Source: Niveispirillum sp048066115 (GTDB lineage Bacteria; Pseudomonadota; Alphaproteobacteria; Azospirillales; Azospirillaceae). Taken from it: a stretch of 64,000 nt of DNA. A program made the translations under genes and the position numbers. Under the pieces are notes generated by a model. That model did no database searches and was not told the origin of the DNA. It saw only the letters and a list, made by a program, of their open reading frames with translations. Shown here piece after piece: positions 15,090 through 21,162 of the stretch (the first letter of the stretch is position 1; each line of letters begins with the position of its first letter). The stretch lies in contig NZ_JBLTYX010000009.1 in NCBI RefSeq assembly GCF_048066115.1, positions 156,065 to 220,064 on the forward strand, written 5' to 3'.

Positions 15090-15602
15090 ATGACAAAAGG
15101 TCGACCCCGCAAGCCGACACACCTCAAAGTGGTGGCGGGCACCGATAGGCCAGACCGGCGGAATGGTAATGAGCCGACGCCAGCGCGCGAACGGCCCAGC
15201 CCACCCGCCGACCTGTCCGTGAAAGCTGCGGCCGCCTGGGGCGAGCTTGTCACCATCCTGGACGGGATGGGTGTGATGACCTGCGCCGATGTGTTCGCCT
15301 TGGCCGCGCTGGCCGAGACGGTCGCCGACCTGCGCCGACTGCGGGACGCGCTGGCAAGGGACGTTGTTCTTGACCCAGGCGGGGGCACCGAACCAGTCAT
15401 CATCGCAAAGGGCGGAGAACCGACCTATGTGGTGTGCGGCCGCTCGGGTGCCCAGGTAAAGCACAGGCCCGAAGTGGCCATGATCGCCGACGCGGACAGG
15501 CGCCTTCAGGGCTGGCTGGCCCGGTTCGGGCTCACGCCGTCCGATCGCTCGCGGGTAAGCCGGGTGGTCGATCCGCAGCGGGATGAATGGGATGGATTCT
15601 GA
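15090..15602 (+). CDS. Phage terminase small subunit, P27 family
   Basis: A 170-residue protein with the typical P27-type start: a basic N-terminus, MTKGRPRKPTHLKVVAGTDR, and a Pro-rich stretch, then AAAAWGELVTILDGMGVMTC and ADVFALAALAETVADLRRL in the helical DNA-binding core. A C-terminal region ends LQGWLARFGLTPSDRSRV, the family's conserved helix before the tail. The small subunit selects the genome to package and recruits the large subunit. The large subunit gene normally follows at once, but here there is none. A lone small terminase is a hallmark of PICI-type satellites, which redirect helper packaging to their own DNA. Palindromic DNA directly downstream might be the packaging site. 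Confidence 0.85.
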   Translation: MTKGRPRKPTHLKVVAGTDRPDRRNGNEPTPARERPSPPADLSVKAAAAWGELVTILDGMGVMTCADVFALAALAETVADLRRLRDALARDVVLDPGGGTEPVIIAKGGEPTYVVCGRSGAQVKHRPEVAMIADADRRLQGWLARFGLTPSDRSRVSRVVDPQRDEWDGF

Positions 15603-15834
15603 TGATCTGGCGCTGGCCATAGCGCGGCCATGCCCGCACCATGGCCAGCGCCACCGTGGCCCACGGCCGGCCGGCTATGTCCGCGGCCGGGGTGCACCCA
15701 AATTTGGGTGCACCCTCTGTCGGTGTGATCAGCGCATCGGAGCCTTCGCCGGTGGCACGGAAATGCTCGATAACATCACCGTCCATGCGCAGGCCGGAAG
15801 CCTTTCGGCCAGGCGGCCAACAGTTACCAGACAA
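15532..15834 (-). CDS. Possible BrnA-like antitoxin remnant, antisense to the terminase end
   Basis: A 100-residue minus-strand frame starting 11 bp inside the AlpA-like gene, so it would be the third gene of that operon. Residues ~11-31 (SGLRMDGDVIEHFRATGEG) match the DNA-binding phrase of BrnA-type antitoxins (RLDxDVxxxFRAxGxG). The rest of the family pattern is missing, and the C-terminal half crosses the palindrome and the terminase gene's end. I think only the first ~35 codons are of gene origin. It may be a decayed antitoxin or a chance extension. Confidence 0.35.
   Translation of the reverse strand: MSGNCWPPGRKASGLRMDGDVIEHFRATGEGSDALITPTEGAPKFGCTPAADIAGRPWATVALAMVRAWPRYGQRQIIRIHPIHPAADRPPGLPASDRTA
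15608..15653. repeat. Inverted repeat directly after the terminase small-subunit gene
   Basis: TGGCGCTGGCCAT (15608-15620) pairs perfectly with ATGGCCAGCGCCA (15641-15653) across a 20-nt loop. No T-run follows, so it is not a standard terminator. Its position fits a packaging or regulatory site. Confidence 0.6.
15691..15716. promoter_or_regulatory. 26-bp nested palindrome
   Basis: GGGTGCACCC occurs at 15691-15700 and 15707-15716, separated by AAATTT. Each 10-mer is itself palindromic and the whole 26 bp is one perfect palindrome. This looks like a two-dimer protein-binding site: an operator or terminase recognition site. Confidence 0.65.
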
Positions 15835-16084
15835 CGTCCCGCAACCTCTTTCCGCGCTGCTGGTTTTGCGGGTTTATCCCTGACAAGCCGAAGGCTTTCT
15901 CCACCTCAGACCGCCGCAACCACATCACCCGCTTCGACAGGGCCCAGGGTGGCGGCAATCGGCCCGACTGAACCATGCTGGTCACCGTCGAGCGTGACAC
16001 CTGAAGCGCCTCCATCAGATCCTCGATTGTCAGGAAATCATCGGACAGGATCCCGGTGCGGCGGGGTTGTGGGCTGTCGGTCAC
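15824..16084 (-). CDS. AlpA-like helix-turn-helix regulator
   Basis: An 86-residue protein with a winged helix-turn-helix of the excisionase/AlpA type: FLTIEDLMEALQVSRSTVTS, then the wing GRLPPPWALSKRVMWLRRSE. It starts on a GTG that overlaps the stop of the upstream XRE gene (GTGA), so the two are coupled. AlpA-type proteins control excision or activate satellite promoters. This is the second such gene in the island, after 5309-5575; one may act on att sites and the other on promoters. Confidence 0.7.
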   Translation of the reverse strand: MTDSPQPRRTGILSDDFLTIEDLMEALQVSRSTVTSMVQSGRLPPPWALSKRVMWLRRSEVEKAFGLSGINPQNQQRGKRLRDVVW

Positions 16085-16320
16085 GGGACGTCCCGAAGCC
16101 GCACCCCAGGTCCGCCCCCGTCTGAAGCAGCGCCAGCGTCCAGGAACTTGACGCCGGCACCTTCAAGAGCCGCACGGATGGCATCGACGGTGCGGGGGTA
16201 GAGGGATTCACCGCGTTCGAAGCGGGTTATAGTATTGGTCGACGCAACCGCCAAGGCGGCGAGTTCGCGGACGCCGAGCCCGAGAGCTGCCCTCGCCATA
16301 CGGCATTGAGTGGGAGACAT
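16081..16320 (-). CDS. XRE-family (Cro/CI-like) repressor
   Basis: A 79-residue protein that is essentially one XRE helix-turn-helix domain: QCRMARAALGLGVRELAALA then VASTNTITRFERGESLYPRT and the closing helix AIRAALEGAGVKFL. Such small repressors keep prophages and satellites silent. The gene is divergent from 16473-17009, and the 150-bp gap between them holds two 17-bp palindromes suited to this repressor. Coupled downstream by GTGA to the AlpA-like gene. No cleavage domain is present, so relief would need an antirepressor or helper protein rather than RecA-driven self-cleavage. Confidence 0.8.
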   Translation of the reverse strand: MSPTQCRMARAALGLGVRELAALAVASTNTITRFERGESLYPRTVDAIRAALEGAGVKFLDAGAASDGGGPGVRLRDVP

Positions 16321-16330
16321 TCAAAAGACC

Positions 16331-16347
16331 TCGCTACACCGTAGCGA
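16331..16347. promoter_or_regulatory. Operator-like palindrome O1
   Basis: TCGCTAC (16331-16337), ACC, GTAGCGA (16341-16347): perfect 7-3-7 inverted repeat, 10 bp upstream of the XRE start. A further half-site, GTAGCGA, lies at 16383-16389. Confidence 0.65.
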
Positions 16348-16391
16348 CAATCACCTTGACCGCCGCATATTATGGTGACAGTGTAGCGATG

Positions 16392-16408
16392 TTGCGTCGC
16401 TGACGCAA
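16392..16408. promoter_or_regulatory. Operator-like palindrome O2
   Basis: TTGCGTC (16392-16398), GCT, GACGCAA (16402-16408): perfect inverted repeat with the same 7-3-7 geometry as O1, between the divergent XRE and 16473 genes. Confidence 0.6.
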
Positions 16409-16472
16409 GTGACCGGGCAGCAACTATTCTTGCTCCGGCCTGACCAAACCCCGTTTTATAGGAGACTGGATC

Positions 16473-17009
16473 ATGGCTACTGCCAATCCAAACGCAGCCG
16501 CTTTGCCTAACGCAGCGAACCTTGGACAATCCGCTCTATCGGGGCGGCGAGTTCGCCGAGCGGTGCCTCGGGGAGCGCTGGCTGGTTCAGCTGCAACATA
16601 CCCGGTTGATACGGTCGCCGAAGCGCCGGCGCAGCAGTCTCGCCGCGGTGTTTCCAGCATCACAGCAGCCGGCCCGGATGGCCCGATGGTTCAAGCCTAT
16701 TACGATTTCCTGGAATACCAGAGGGCGTTCAACACCAGGCCGTTATCGGCGGATCAGCCGGATGACGACGCCCCCTATCTGGAACTGGAACGGTTGCGGA
16801 ACGCGGTCACGTCGATAATGCCGGAGAACCCAATCGGAATGGCCGTCCTGGCCCTGATGCTGATCTGGGACTCCGACGCCGTGGTGCGAGATATCGACAT
16901 TGCCAGGGGGTGGGATGGCCTCTCGGAACCGCCGGTGGGCGCGCTCGTAGAGAACAACATCGCGCTGTGGAACATCGCTTATTGTGGCTGGATCGGGCTC
17001 TGCCGGTGA
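16473..17009 (+). CDS. Hypothetical island cargo protein
   Basis: A 178-residue protein I do not recognise. A good site, TAGGAGA, precedes the ATG. The first ~70 residues are low in complexity (Ala/Asn/Arg-rich, likely disordered). The rest is acidic and helical with a hydrophobic run (MAVLALMLIWDSDAVVRDID) that is probably a buried helix rather than a membrane span. It is transcribed away from the XRE repressor and lies next to the tRNA end, where satellites often carry accessory or anti-phage genes. No function can be assigned. Confidence 0.6.
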   Translation: MATANPNAAALPNAANLGQSALSGRRVRRAVPRGALAGSAATYPVDTVAEAPAQQSRRGVSSITAAGPDGPMVQAYYDFLEYQRAFNTRPLSADQPDDDAPYLELERLRNAVTSIMPENPIGMAVLALMLIWDSDAVVRDIDIARGWDGLSEPPVGALVENNIALWNIAYCGWIGLCR

Positions 17010-17124
17010 AGGTTTGATCGTAGACACGACGGTCAGCGCTGTGAATTTCCGGAGGCACTACAAGCCAACGCATGCACCGGAAGACGCCATCATTATTGCT
17101 GATCGCAACTTAACGGAGGCAACA

Positions 17125-17301
17125 ATGTCTAAGTGGCCAATGGAAATTACCATCAAACTCACTGCTCCACCAAATTGTGACGACGTCGGCGCTTGGCAGA
17201 AGGACGTTACAGAGGGCCTCAGGATGGTATGTGAGATGACGCCTGCCGAGCGAGAGGTTACGCTCAGCAAGGTGCGCGCCGCCCTCGCTCAATCTACCTG
17301 A
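17125..17301 (+). CDS. Small hypothetical island protein
   Basis: A 58-residue acidic protein (MSKWPMEITIKLTAPPNCDD..., ending RAALAQST). The start at 17125 is set by AACGGAGG 6 bp upstream; a longer frame begins at 16984 but lacks a site. The fold may be one beta-alpha unit with a C-terminal helix. It is the last gene before attR. Function unknown. Confidence 0.5.
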   Translation: MSKWPMEITIKLTAPPNCDDVGAWQKDVTEGLRMVCEMTPAEREVTLSKVRAALAQST

Positions 17302-17391
17302 TCCCACCAAGCGGGCTACGGGCAATCTGTGCCTGTGCCAGCCCGGCCGGCTCACCCCTTGCCGGGGCTGGAGGGCATCTGTCGCTGGGAA

Positions 17392-17421
17392 AGGCCCGCT
17401 GTTACAGCGTGCGGCGGGCCT
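17392..17421. repeat. Inverted repeat near the right end of the island
   Basis: AGGCCCGC (17392-17399) pairs with GCGGGCCT (17414-17421). There is no T-run. It may be a weak terminator for the cargo genes or a protein site near attR. Confidence 0.35.
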
Positions 17422-17451
17422 GCTAGCCACCGAGGGCCACCCGAAACGCCG

Positions 17452-17471
17452 ACTGGACACAAACTGGACAC
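17452..17471. promoter_or_regulatory. Candidate integrase arm-type sites, right end
   Basis: Two copies of ACTGGACAC (17452-17460, 17463-17471) are separated by AA, matching the pair at 3362-3381 in motif, orientation and spacing. They lie 36 bp inside attR. Confidence 0.6.
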
Positions 17472-17506
17472 TGGCCGGTGGCGATTTCGTAAGTGCTTGA
17501 AATCGC

Positions 17507-17556
17507 TGGCGTCCCCAAGGGGATTCGAACCCCTGTTACCGCCGTGAGAGGGCGGT
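17507..17556 (-). repeat. attR: 50-bp repeat within tRNA-Glu
   Basis: Identical to 3207-3256. It makes up the 3' half of the intact tRNA gene, as expected when an island integrates into a tRNA and restores its 3' end. Confidence 0.93.
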
Positions 17557-17582
17557 GTCCTAGGCCTCTAGACGATGGGGAC
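17507..17582 (-). tRNA. tRNA-Glu (anticodon CTC)
   Basis: Read on the minus strand, this is a 76-nt tRNA with acceptor stem GTCCCCA/TGGGGAC, D arm TCTAGAGGCCTAGGA, anticodon arm CCGCC-CTCTCAC-GGCGG and T arm with GTTCGAATC. CCA is encoded. The loop places anticodon CTC, which reads GAG (Glu). It is close to the E. coli tRNA-Glu sequence as I recall it. It serves as the attachment site of the island on its left. Confidence 0.96.
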
Positions 17583-17738
17583 TAGAGCCGTGCGAGGCGC
17601 GCTTTCTATGCGATTGGCGGAGCGGGATCAAGCACTTTTTTGCAGGCTTGTGACGTCGTACCGAATTGGCACTTTCCTTCGCCGGACAGGCACGGCAATC
17701 CTCCACGCCTGCAACGATAATCATCAGGAAACGCGTCC

Positions 17739-18701
17739 ATGTCGCCCCGCCGGTCCCTTGCCGCCCTGCTGCTGGCCACCACCCTGTCGCTGGGTGCCGC
17801 ATCCGTCCCGGCCCAGGCGCCGGCACCGCTGACGGTGAAAAACCTGGGCTGGCGCTTCGTGGAATTCATCGACGCAACGCAAGGCCTGCCCCTCGATCAG
17901 CGGGTGGCGCGGTTCAAGGCGGAGGTGGCGGTGGAGTTCCCCGCCTTCTATCTGCCCCCACCGAACGCCGATGCCGAACGCAAGGCCAAGTGGGATACGC
18001 TGCTGGCCAACAGCATCGAGAAATTCCCCGACATCCGCGCCGAATATGAACGCAAGCTGCGGGCATTCGACGGTGATCTGGCGCGCAATCTGGCCCGGTT
18101 CCGGGAAATGTTCCCCGGCTTCACGCCCGCCCATTCCATCTATCTGCTGCATTCGCTGAACCGCATGGATGGCGGCACGCGGGAGTTCGACGGCAAGCCC
18201 TATCTGATCTTCGGGGCCGACATGATGGCGCGGGTGCATAAGGGCTGGGCCAGCGAGACGCCCTTCTTCCACCATGAACTGTTCCATGTCCTGCACGAAC
18301 CCTATCTGGGCGCGTGCGAGGCCATCTGGTGCGGCCTGTGGACGGAGGGTCTGGCCGTGCATGCCGCCGCCACCCTGAATCCCGACGCCACGGAACCGGA
18401 ACTGCTGCTGGATTTCCCCGCCGGCATGGCCGGCGCCACACGGGCCCGGCAGGCCGAGAGCTTCAAGGCGCTGCTGGCCCAGCTCGATCTGGTGGATGAC
18501 GACATCGCCGGGGAACTGTTCTCCACCCGGCGCGCCCCCGCCGGCGGCGACCTGCCGCTACGCCGGGGCTACTATCTGGGCTGGCTGGTCGCCAAGGAGA
18601 TCGGCCGCACCCACGACCTGCCCAATCTCGCCCGCATGCCGGCATCGCAGGTCAAACCGCTGCTGCGGCAGGCGGTGGAGAAGCTGGCCAGGGGTGGATG
18701 A
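17739..18701 (+). CDS. Secreted zinc metalloprotease-like protein (HELFH)
   Basis: A 320-residue exported protein. The N-terminus is a signal peptide (basic MSPRRS, hydrophobic core, cleavage near VPAQA). A zinc-protease motif, HELFH, lies near residue 179 inside ETPFFHHELFHVLHEPY. About 25 residues on, GLWTEGLAVHAA offers the third ligand (Glu), as in gluzincin-type proteases and DUF2268-like predicted zinc proteases. It would act in the periplasm. The gene faces the TlpA gene, with an interspersed repeat between them. Substrate unknown. The peptidase call is from motif spacing only. Confidence 0.7.
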   Translation: MSPRRSLAALLLATTLSLGAASVPAQAPAPLTVKNLGWRFVEFIDATQGLPLDQRVARFKAEVAVEFPAFYLPPPNADAERKAKWDTLLANSIEKFPDIRAEYERKLRAFDGDLARNLARFREMFPGFTPAHSIYLLHSLNRMDGGTREFDGKPYLIFGADMMARVHKGWASETPFFHHELFHVLHEPYLGACEAIWCGLWTEGLAVHAAATLNPDATEPELLLDFPAGMAGATRARQAESFKALLAQLDLVDDDIAGELFSTRRAPAGGDLPLRRGYYLGWLVAKEIGRTHDLPNLARMPASQVKPLLRQAVEKLARGG

Positions 18702-18702
18702 T

Positions 18703-18841
18703 ACCAACCGACAATGAGTTGAACCCATTGTCGGTTGGTTGGCGCGTTGAGCGCCCGCGGGCACATGCCCGCCGTAGCCAAGCCGCCGGATGGCGGCGCC
18801 CGGCGCCTGAGGGGCTGCATTGGCCGGAACGGTCAATGCAG
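18703..18841. repeat. Interspersed repeat family 1, copy A
   Basis: An outer stem ACCAACCGACAATG (18703-18716) pairs with CATTGTCGGTTGGT (18726-18739). The core follows, with hairpins GCGGGC/GCCCGC and GCCGCC/GGCGGC and the shared GGCGCCCGGCGCCTGAGGG. A closing hairpin, CTGCATTG/CAATGCAG, ends it. Core copies recur at 34139, 35577 and 39684. Confidence 0.8.
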
Positions 18842-18856
18842 CTTCGCAAAAGCCCC

Positions 18857-19447
18857 TTACCGCATCACCCACCCGATCAGCGCCTTGGCCTCCGCCCCGT
18901 CCCAATGCGCGGCACCGGCCAGACGGCCGACCTCCCGCCCCTCCGCATCCACCAGGATCGACAGCGGCAGCCCTTCCTTCAGGGGGAAGGCCTTCATGCT
19001 GGTCATCTTCTGATCCAGATAGATGGGCAGGGACTTGATCCCCGCCTTCTCGAAAAACGGCCCGACCTCGTTCAACCCGCCGCGATCGACGGAGATGGCC
19101 AGCACCTGGAACCTGTCGCCGCCCATGTCGGCCTGCAGCCGATCCAGCGCCGGCATCTCCCGGATGCAGGGCGCGCACCAGGTGGCCCACAGGTTGATCA
19201 GCAGCGCCTTGCCCTTGAACGCGGCCAGATCGACCGGCTGCCCATCCTTGTCGGTGATCGACAGGGCCGGCAACGGCGGGCGGTCGGGGCTGGCCACAAA
19301 CGGCCGCGCCTCCCCCTGGAACAGGGGCATGGGCGCCTGCTTGGCGGCGGTGGCGGCGGAATTTTCCGTCTTCTCGCCGCAGCCCCCCGTTACGAGAATT
19401 GCTGTACCCACGGCCACGATTGTTGCGATGCGTCTGAAAATCGCCAT
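18857..19447 (-). CDS. TlpA-type thiol-disulfide oxidoreductase, lipoprotein
   Basis: A 196-residue membrane-anchored thioredoxin-fold protein of the TlpA/ResA family. The N-terminus has a lipoprotein signal with lipobox LVTGGC (Cys23). The redox motif is WCAPC in INLWATWCAPCIREM, near residue 90, and the later SLPIYLD supplies the cis-Pro region. Such proteins reduce periplasmic disulfides, for example in cytochrome c or oxidase maturation. It is divergent from argH. In many alphaproteobacteria a TlpA gene sits beside argH-lysA, as here. The physiological partner cannot be told from sequence. Confidence 0.88.
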   Translation of the reverse strand: MAIFRRIATIVAVGTAILVTGGCGEKTENSAATAAKQAPMPLFQGEARPFVASPDRPPLPALSITDKDGQPVDLAAFKGKALLINLWATWCAPCIREMPALDRLQADMGGDRFQVLAISVDRGGLNEVGPFFEKAGIKSLPIYLDQKMTSMKAFPLKEGLPLSILVDAEGREVGRLAGAAHWDGAEAKALIGWVMR

Positions 19448-19543
19448 TCTGCCCTCTGTCGAATCTTTTTGGCCGCGTGCCTTCGTGCCGCGACAGAGTT
19501 CGTGCCCGACGGCCCCGCCGTCAACCCTCTATACTGACGCAGA

Positions 19544-20968
19544 ATGACGATGACCGAGACCAAGCCCCAGATCAACGCCGCCGGACCCGATGCCAACGCG
19601 CTGTGGGGCGGGCGATTCGCCTCTGGTCCCGCCGCCATCATGCAGCAGATCAACGCCTCCATCGGCTTCGACCAGAAGCTGTGGGCGCAGGATATCGCCG
19701 GGTCCAAGGCCCATGCCACCATGCTGGCGGCCCAGGGCATCATCAGCAATGCCGACCGCGACGCCATCCTGGCCGGGCTGGATCAGGTGGCCGGAGAGAT
19801 CGCGGCGGGCAATTTCACCTTCACGGTGGAGAATGAGGATATCCACATGAATGTGGAATCCCGCCTGAAGGAGATCATCGGGGAGCCGGCCGGCCGCCTG
19901 CACACCGCCCGGTCCCGCAACGATCAGGTGGCCACCGATTTCAAGCTGTGGGTGCGCGACGCGTTCGACCGGCTGGATGGCGACCTGAAGGCGTTGCAGG
20001 CAGCCCTGATCGACCGGGCCGAACAGTTCCCGGACCTGATCATGCCGGGCTTCACGCACTTGCAGACGGCACAGCCGGTGACCTTCGGCCACCATCTGCT
20101 GGCCTATGTGGAAATGCTGGGCCGCGACCGCGCCCGCATGCGCGACGCCCGCGCCCGCCTGAACGAATGCCCGCTGGGGTCCGCAGCACTCGCCGGCACC
20201 CCCTACCCGATCGACCGTGACGCCACGTCCACCGCGCTGGGCTTCGACCGGCCCACGGCCAATTCGCTGGACGCCGTGTCCGACCGCGATTTCGCCCTGG
20301 ATTACCTGGCCGCGGCCAGCATCTGCGGCACCCACCTGTCGCGTCTGGCCGAAGAGATCGTGATCTGGTGCACCAGCCAGTTCCGCTTCATCCGCCTGAC
20401 CGATGCCTTCACCACCGGCAGCTCGATCATGCCGCAGAAGCGCAATCCGGATGCGGCCGAGCTGGTGCGCGCCAAGGTCGGCCGCGTCATCGGCGCGCTG
20501 AACGGCCTGCTGATCGTGATGAAGGGCCTGCCGCTGGCCTATTCCAAGGACATGCAGGAGGACAAGGAGCCGGTCTTCATGGCCGACGAGACCTTGGCGC
20601 TCTGTCTGGCCGCCACCACCGGCATGATCCGCGACCTGACGCCCGACCCGGCCAGCATGCGCCGCGCGGTGGAGGCGGGCTTCCCCACCGCCACCGATCT
20701 GGCCGACTGGCTGGTCCGCACCCTGGGCGTGCCGTTCCGCGACGCCCACCACATCACCGGCCGCATCGTGAAGCTGGCGGAAAATGCCGGCACCGGCCTG
20801 GCGGAGGTGCCGCTGGCCAAGATGCAGGAGGTGCATCCCGGCATCACCGACGGCGTCTATGCCGTGCTGACCCTTGAAGCCTCGGTCAACAGCCGCACCA
20901 GCCTGGGCGGCACCGCCCCGGTTCGCGTGCGCGAGGCGGTGGACGCCGCGAAGAAACGGTTCCTGTGA
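19544..20968 (+). CDS. argH: Argininosuccinate lyase
   Basis: A 474-residue enzyme of the fumarase/aspartase superfamily that splits argininosuccinate into arginine and fumarate, the last step of arginine synthesis. The family signature GSSIMPQKRNPD starts near residue 292 and carries the catalytic serine loop. Other conserved parts are LWGGRF at the start, TARSRNDQVATDF near residue 125 and GFTHLQTAQPVTFGHH near residue 170. Length and motifs are standard. It is divergent from the TlpA gene and followed by a small lipoprotein gene and lysA, a conserved order in alphaproteobacteria. Cytoplasmic homotetramer in known relatives. Confidence 0.96.
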   Translation: MTMTETKPQINAAGPDANALWGGRFASGPAAIMQQINASIGFDQKLWAQDIAGSKAHATMLAAQGIISNADRDAILAGLDQVAGEIAAGNFTFTVENEDIHMNVESRLKEIIGEPAGRLHTARSRNDQVATDFKLWVRDAFDRLDGDLKALQAALIDRAEQFPDLIMPGFTHLQTAQPVTFGHHLLAYVEMLGRDRARMRDARARLNECPLGSAALAGTPYPIDRDATSTALGFDRPTANSLDAVSDRDFALDYLAAASICGTHLSRLAEEIVIWCTSQFRFIRLTDAFTTGSSIMPQKRNPDAAELVRAKVGRVIGALNGLLIVMKGLPLAYSKDMQEDKEPVFMADETLALCLAATTGMIRDLTPDPASMRRAVEAGFPTATDLADWLVRTLGVPFRDAHHITGRIVKLAENAGTGLAEVPLAKMQEVHPGITDGVYAVLTLEASVNSRTSLGGTAPVRVREAVDAAKKRFL

Positions 20969-20994
20969 CACGGCCGGTCGGAAGGATCAATCCC

Positions 20995-21162
20995 ATGCGC
21001 AAAGCCATCCTCCTCGCCGCTCTGCTGGCGCTCGCCGGCTGCGGGATGAAACCGCACTTTCCCAAGGCCCCGCCGGGCAGCCCGCCGCCGCGCACCTATC
21101 CCGATCCGGCCAGCGATCCCAAGCCCTCCACGCCGCCCTCGACCGAAAAGCCGCAACAATGA
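20995..21162 (+). CDS. Small lipoprotein, LptM/YifL-like
   Basis: A 55-residue lipoprotein: MRKAILLAALLALAGCGMKP with lipobox LAGC (Cys16), then a short Pro/Ser/Thr-rich tail. Tiny lipoproteins of this form lie between argH and lysA in many proteobacteria. The E. coli counterpart YifL, now LptM, helps assembly of the LptD/LptE lipopolysaccharide translocon. The start is set by GGAAGGAT 8 bp upstream of the ATG at 20995. The lysA start overlaps its stop (ATGA). Orthology is inferred from size, lipobox and place, not from residue identity. Confidence 0.75.
   Translation: MRKAILLAALLALAGCGMKPHFPKAPPGSPPPRTYPDPASDPKPSTPPSTEKPQQ

Larger units (their letters stand above)
3207..17556. mobile_element. 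14.3-kb tRNA-Glu-integrated phage-satellite-like island
   Basis: The island is bounded by perfect 50-bp direct repeats (3207-3256 and 17507-17556) copied from the 3' half of tRNA-Glu(CTC), which remains intact at the right end. It starts with a tyrosine integrase. It then carries an AlpA-like regulator, a RepA-like ATPase, a block of phage structural-type genes, a P27 small terminase subunit and a divergent XRE-type control region. Large terminase, portal, major capsid, tail tube, baseplate and lysis genes are all missing. Size, site and the int-alpA-rep-terS plan fit a PICI-like phage satellite; a deleted prophage is the main alternative. The tightly overlapping, intact reading frames argue against random decay. 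Confidence 0.85.

Noticed and set aside
15583..16125. A 180-codon plus-strand frame opposite the AlpA-like gene
   Set aside because: It is antisense to a gene with a clear helix-turn-helix and shows no domain; it also crosses two palindromes.
3207..17556. Complete functional prophage
   Set aside because: Large terminase, portal, capsid, tail tube, baseplate and lysis genes are all missing, and 14.3 kb is too short for a tailed phage of this type.
19529..20971. A 480-codon minus-strand frame opposite argH
   Set aside because: It mirrors the argH codons and has no recognisable motif or start site.
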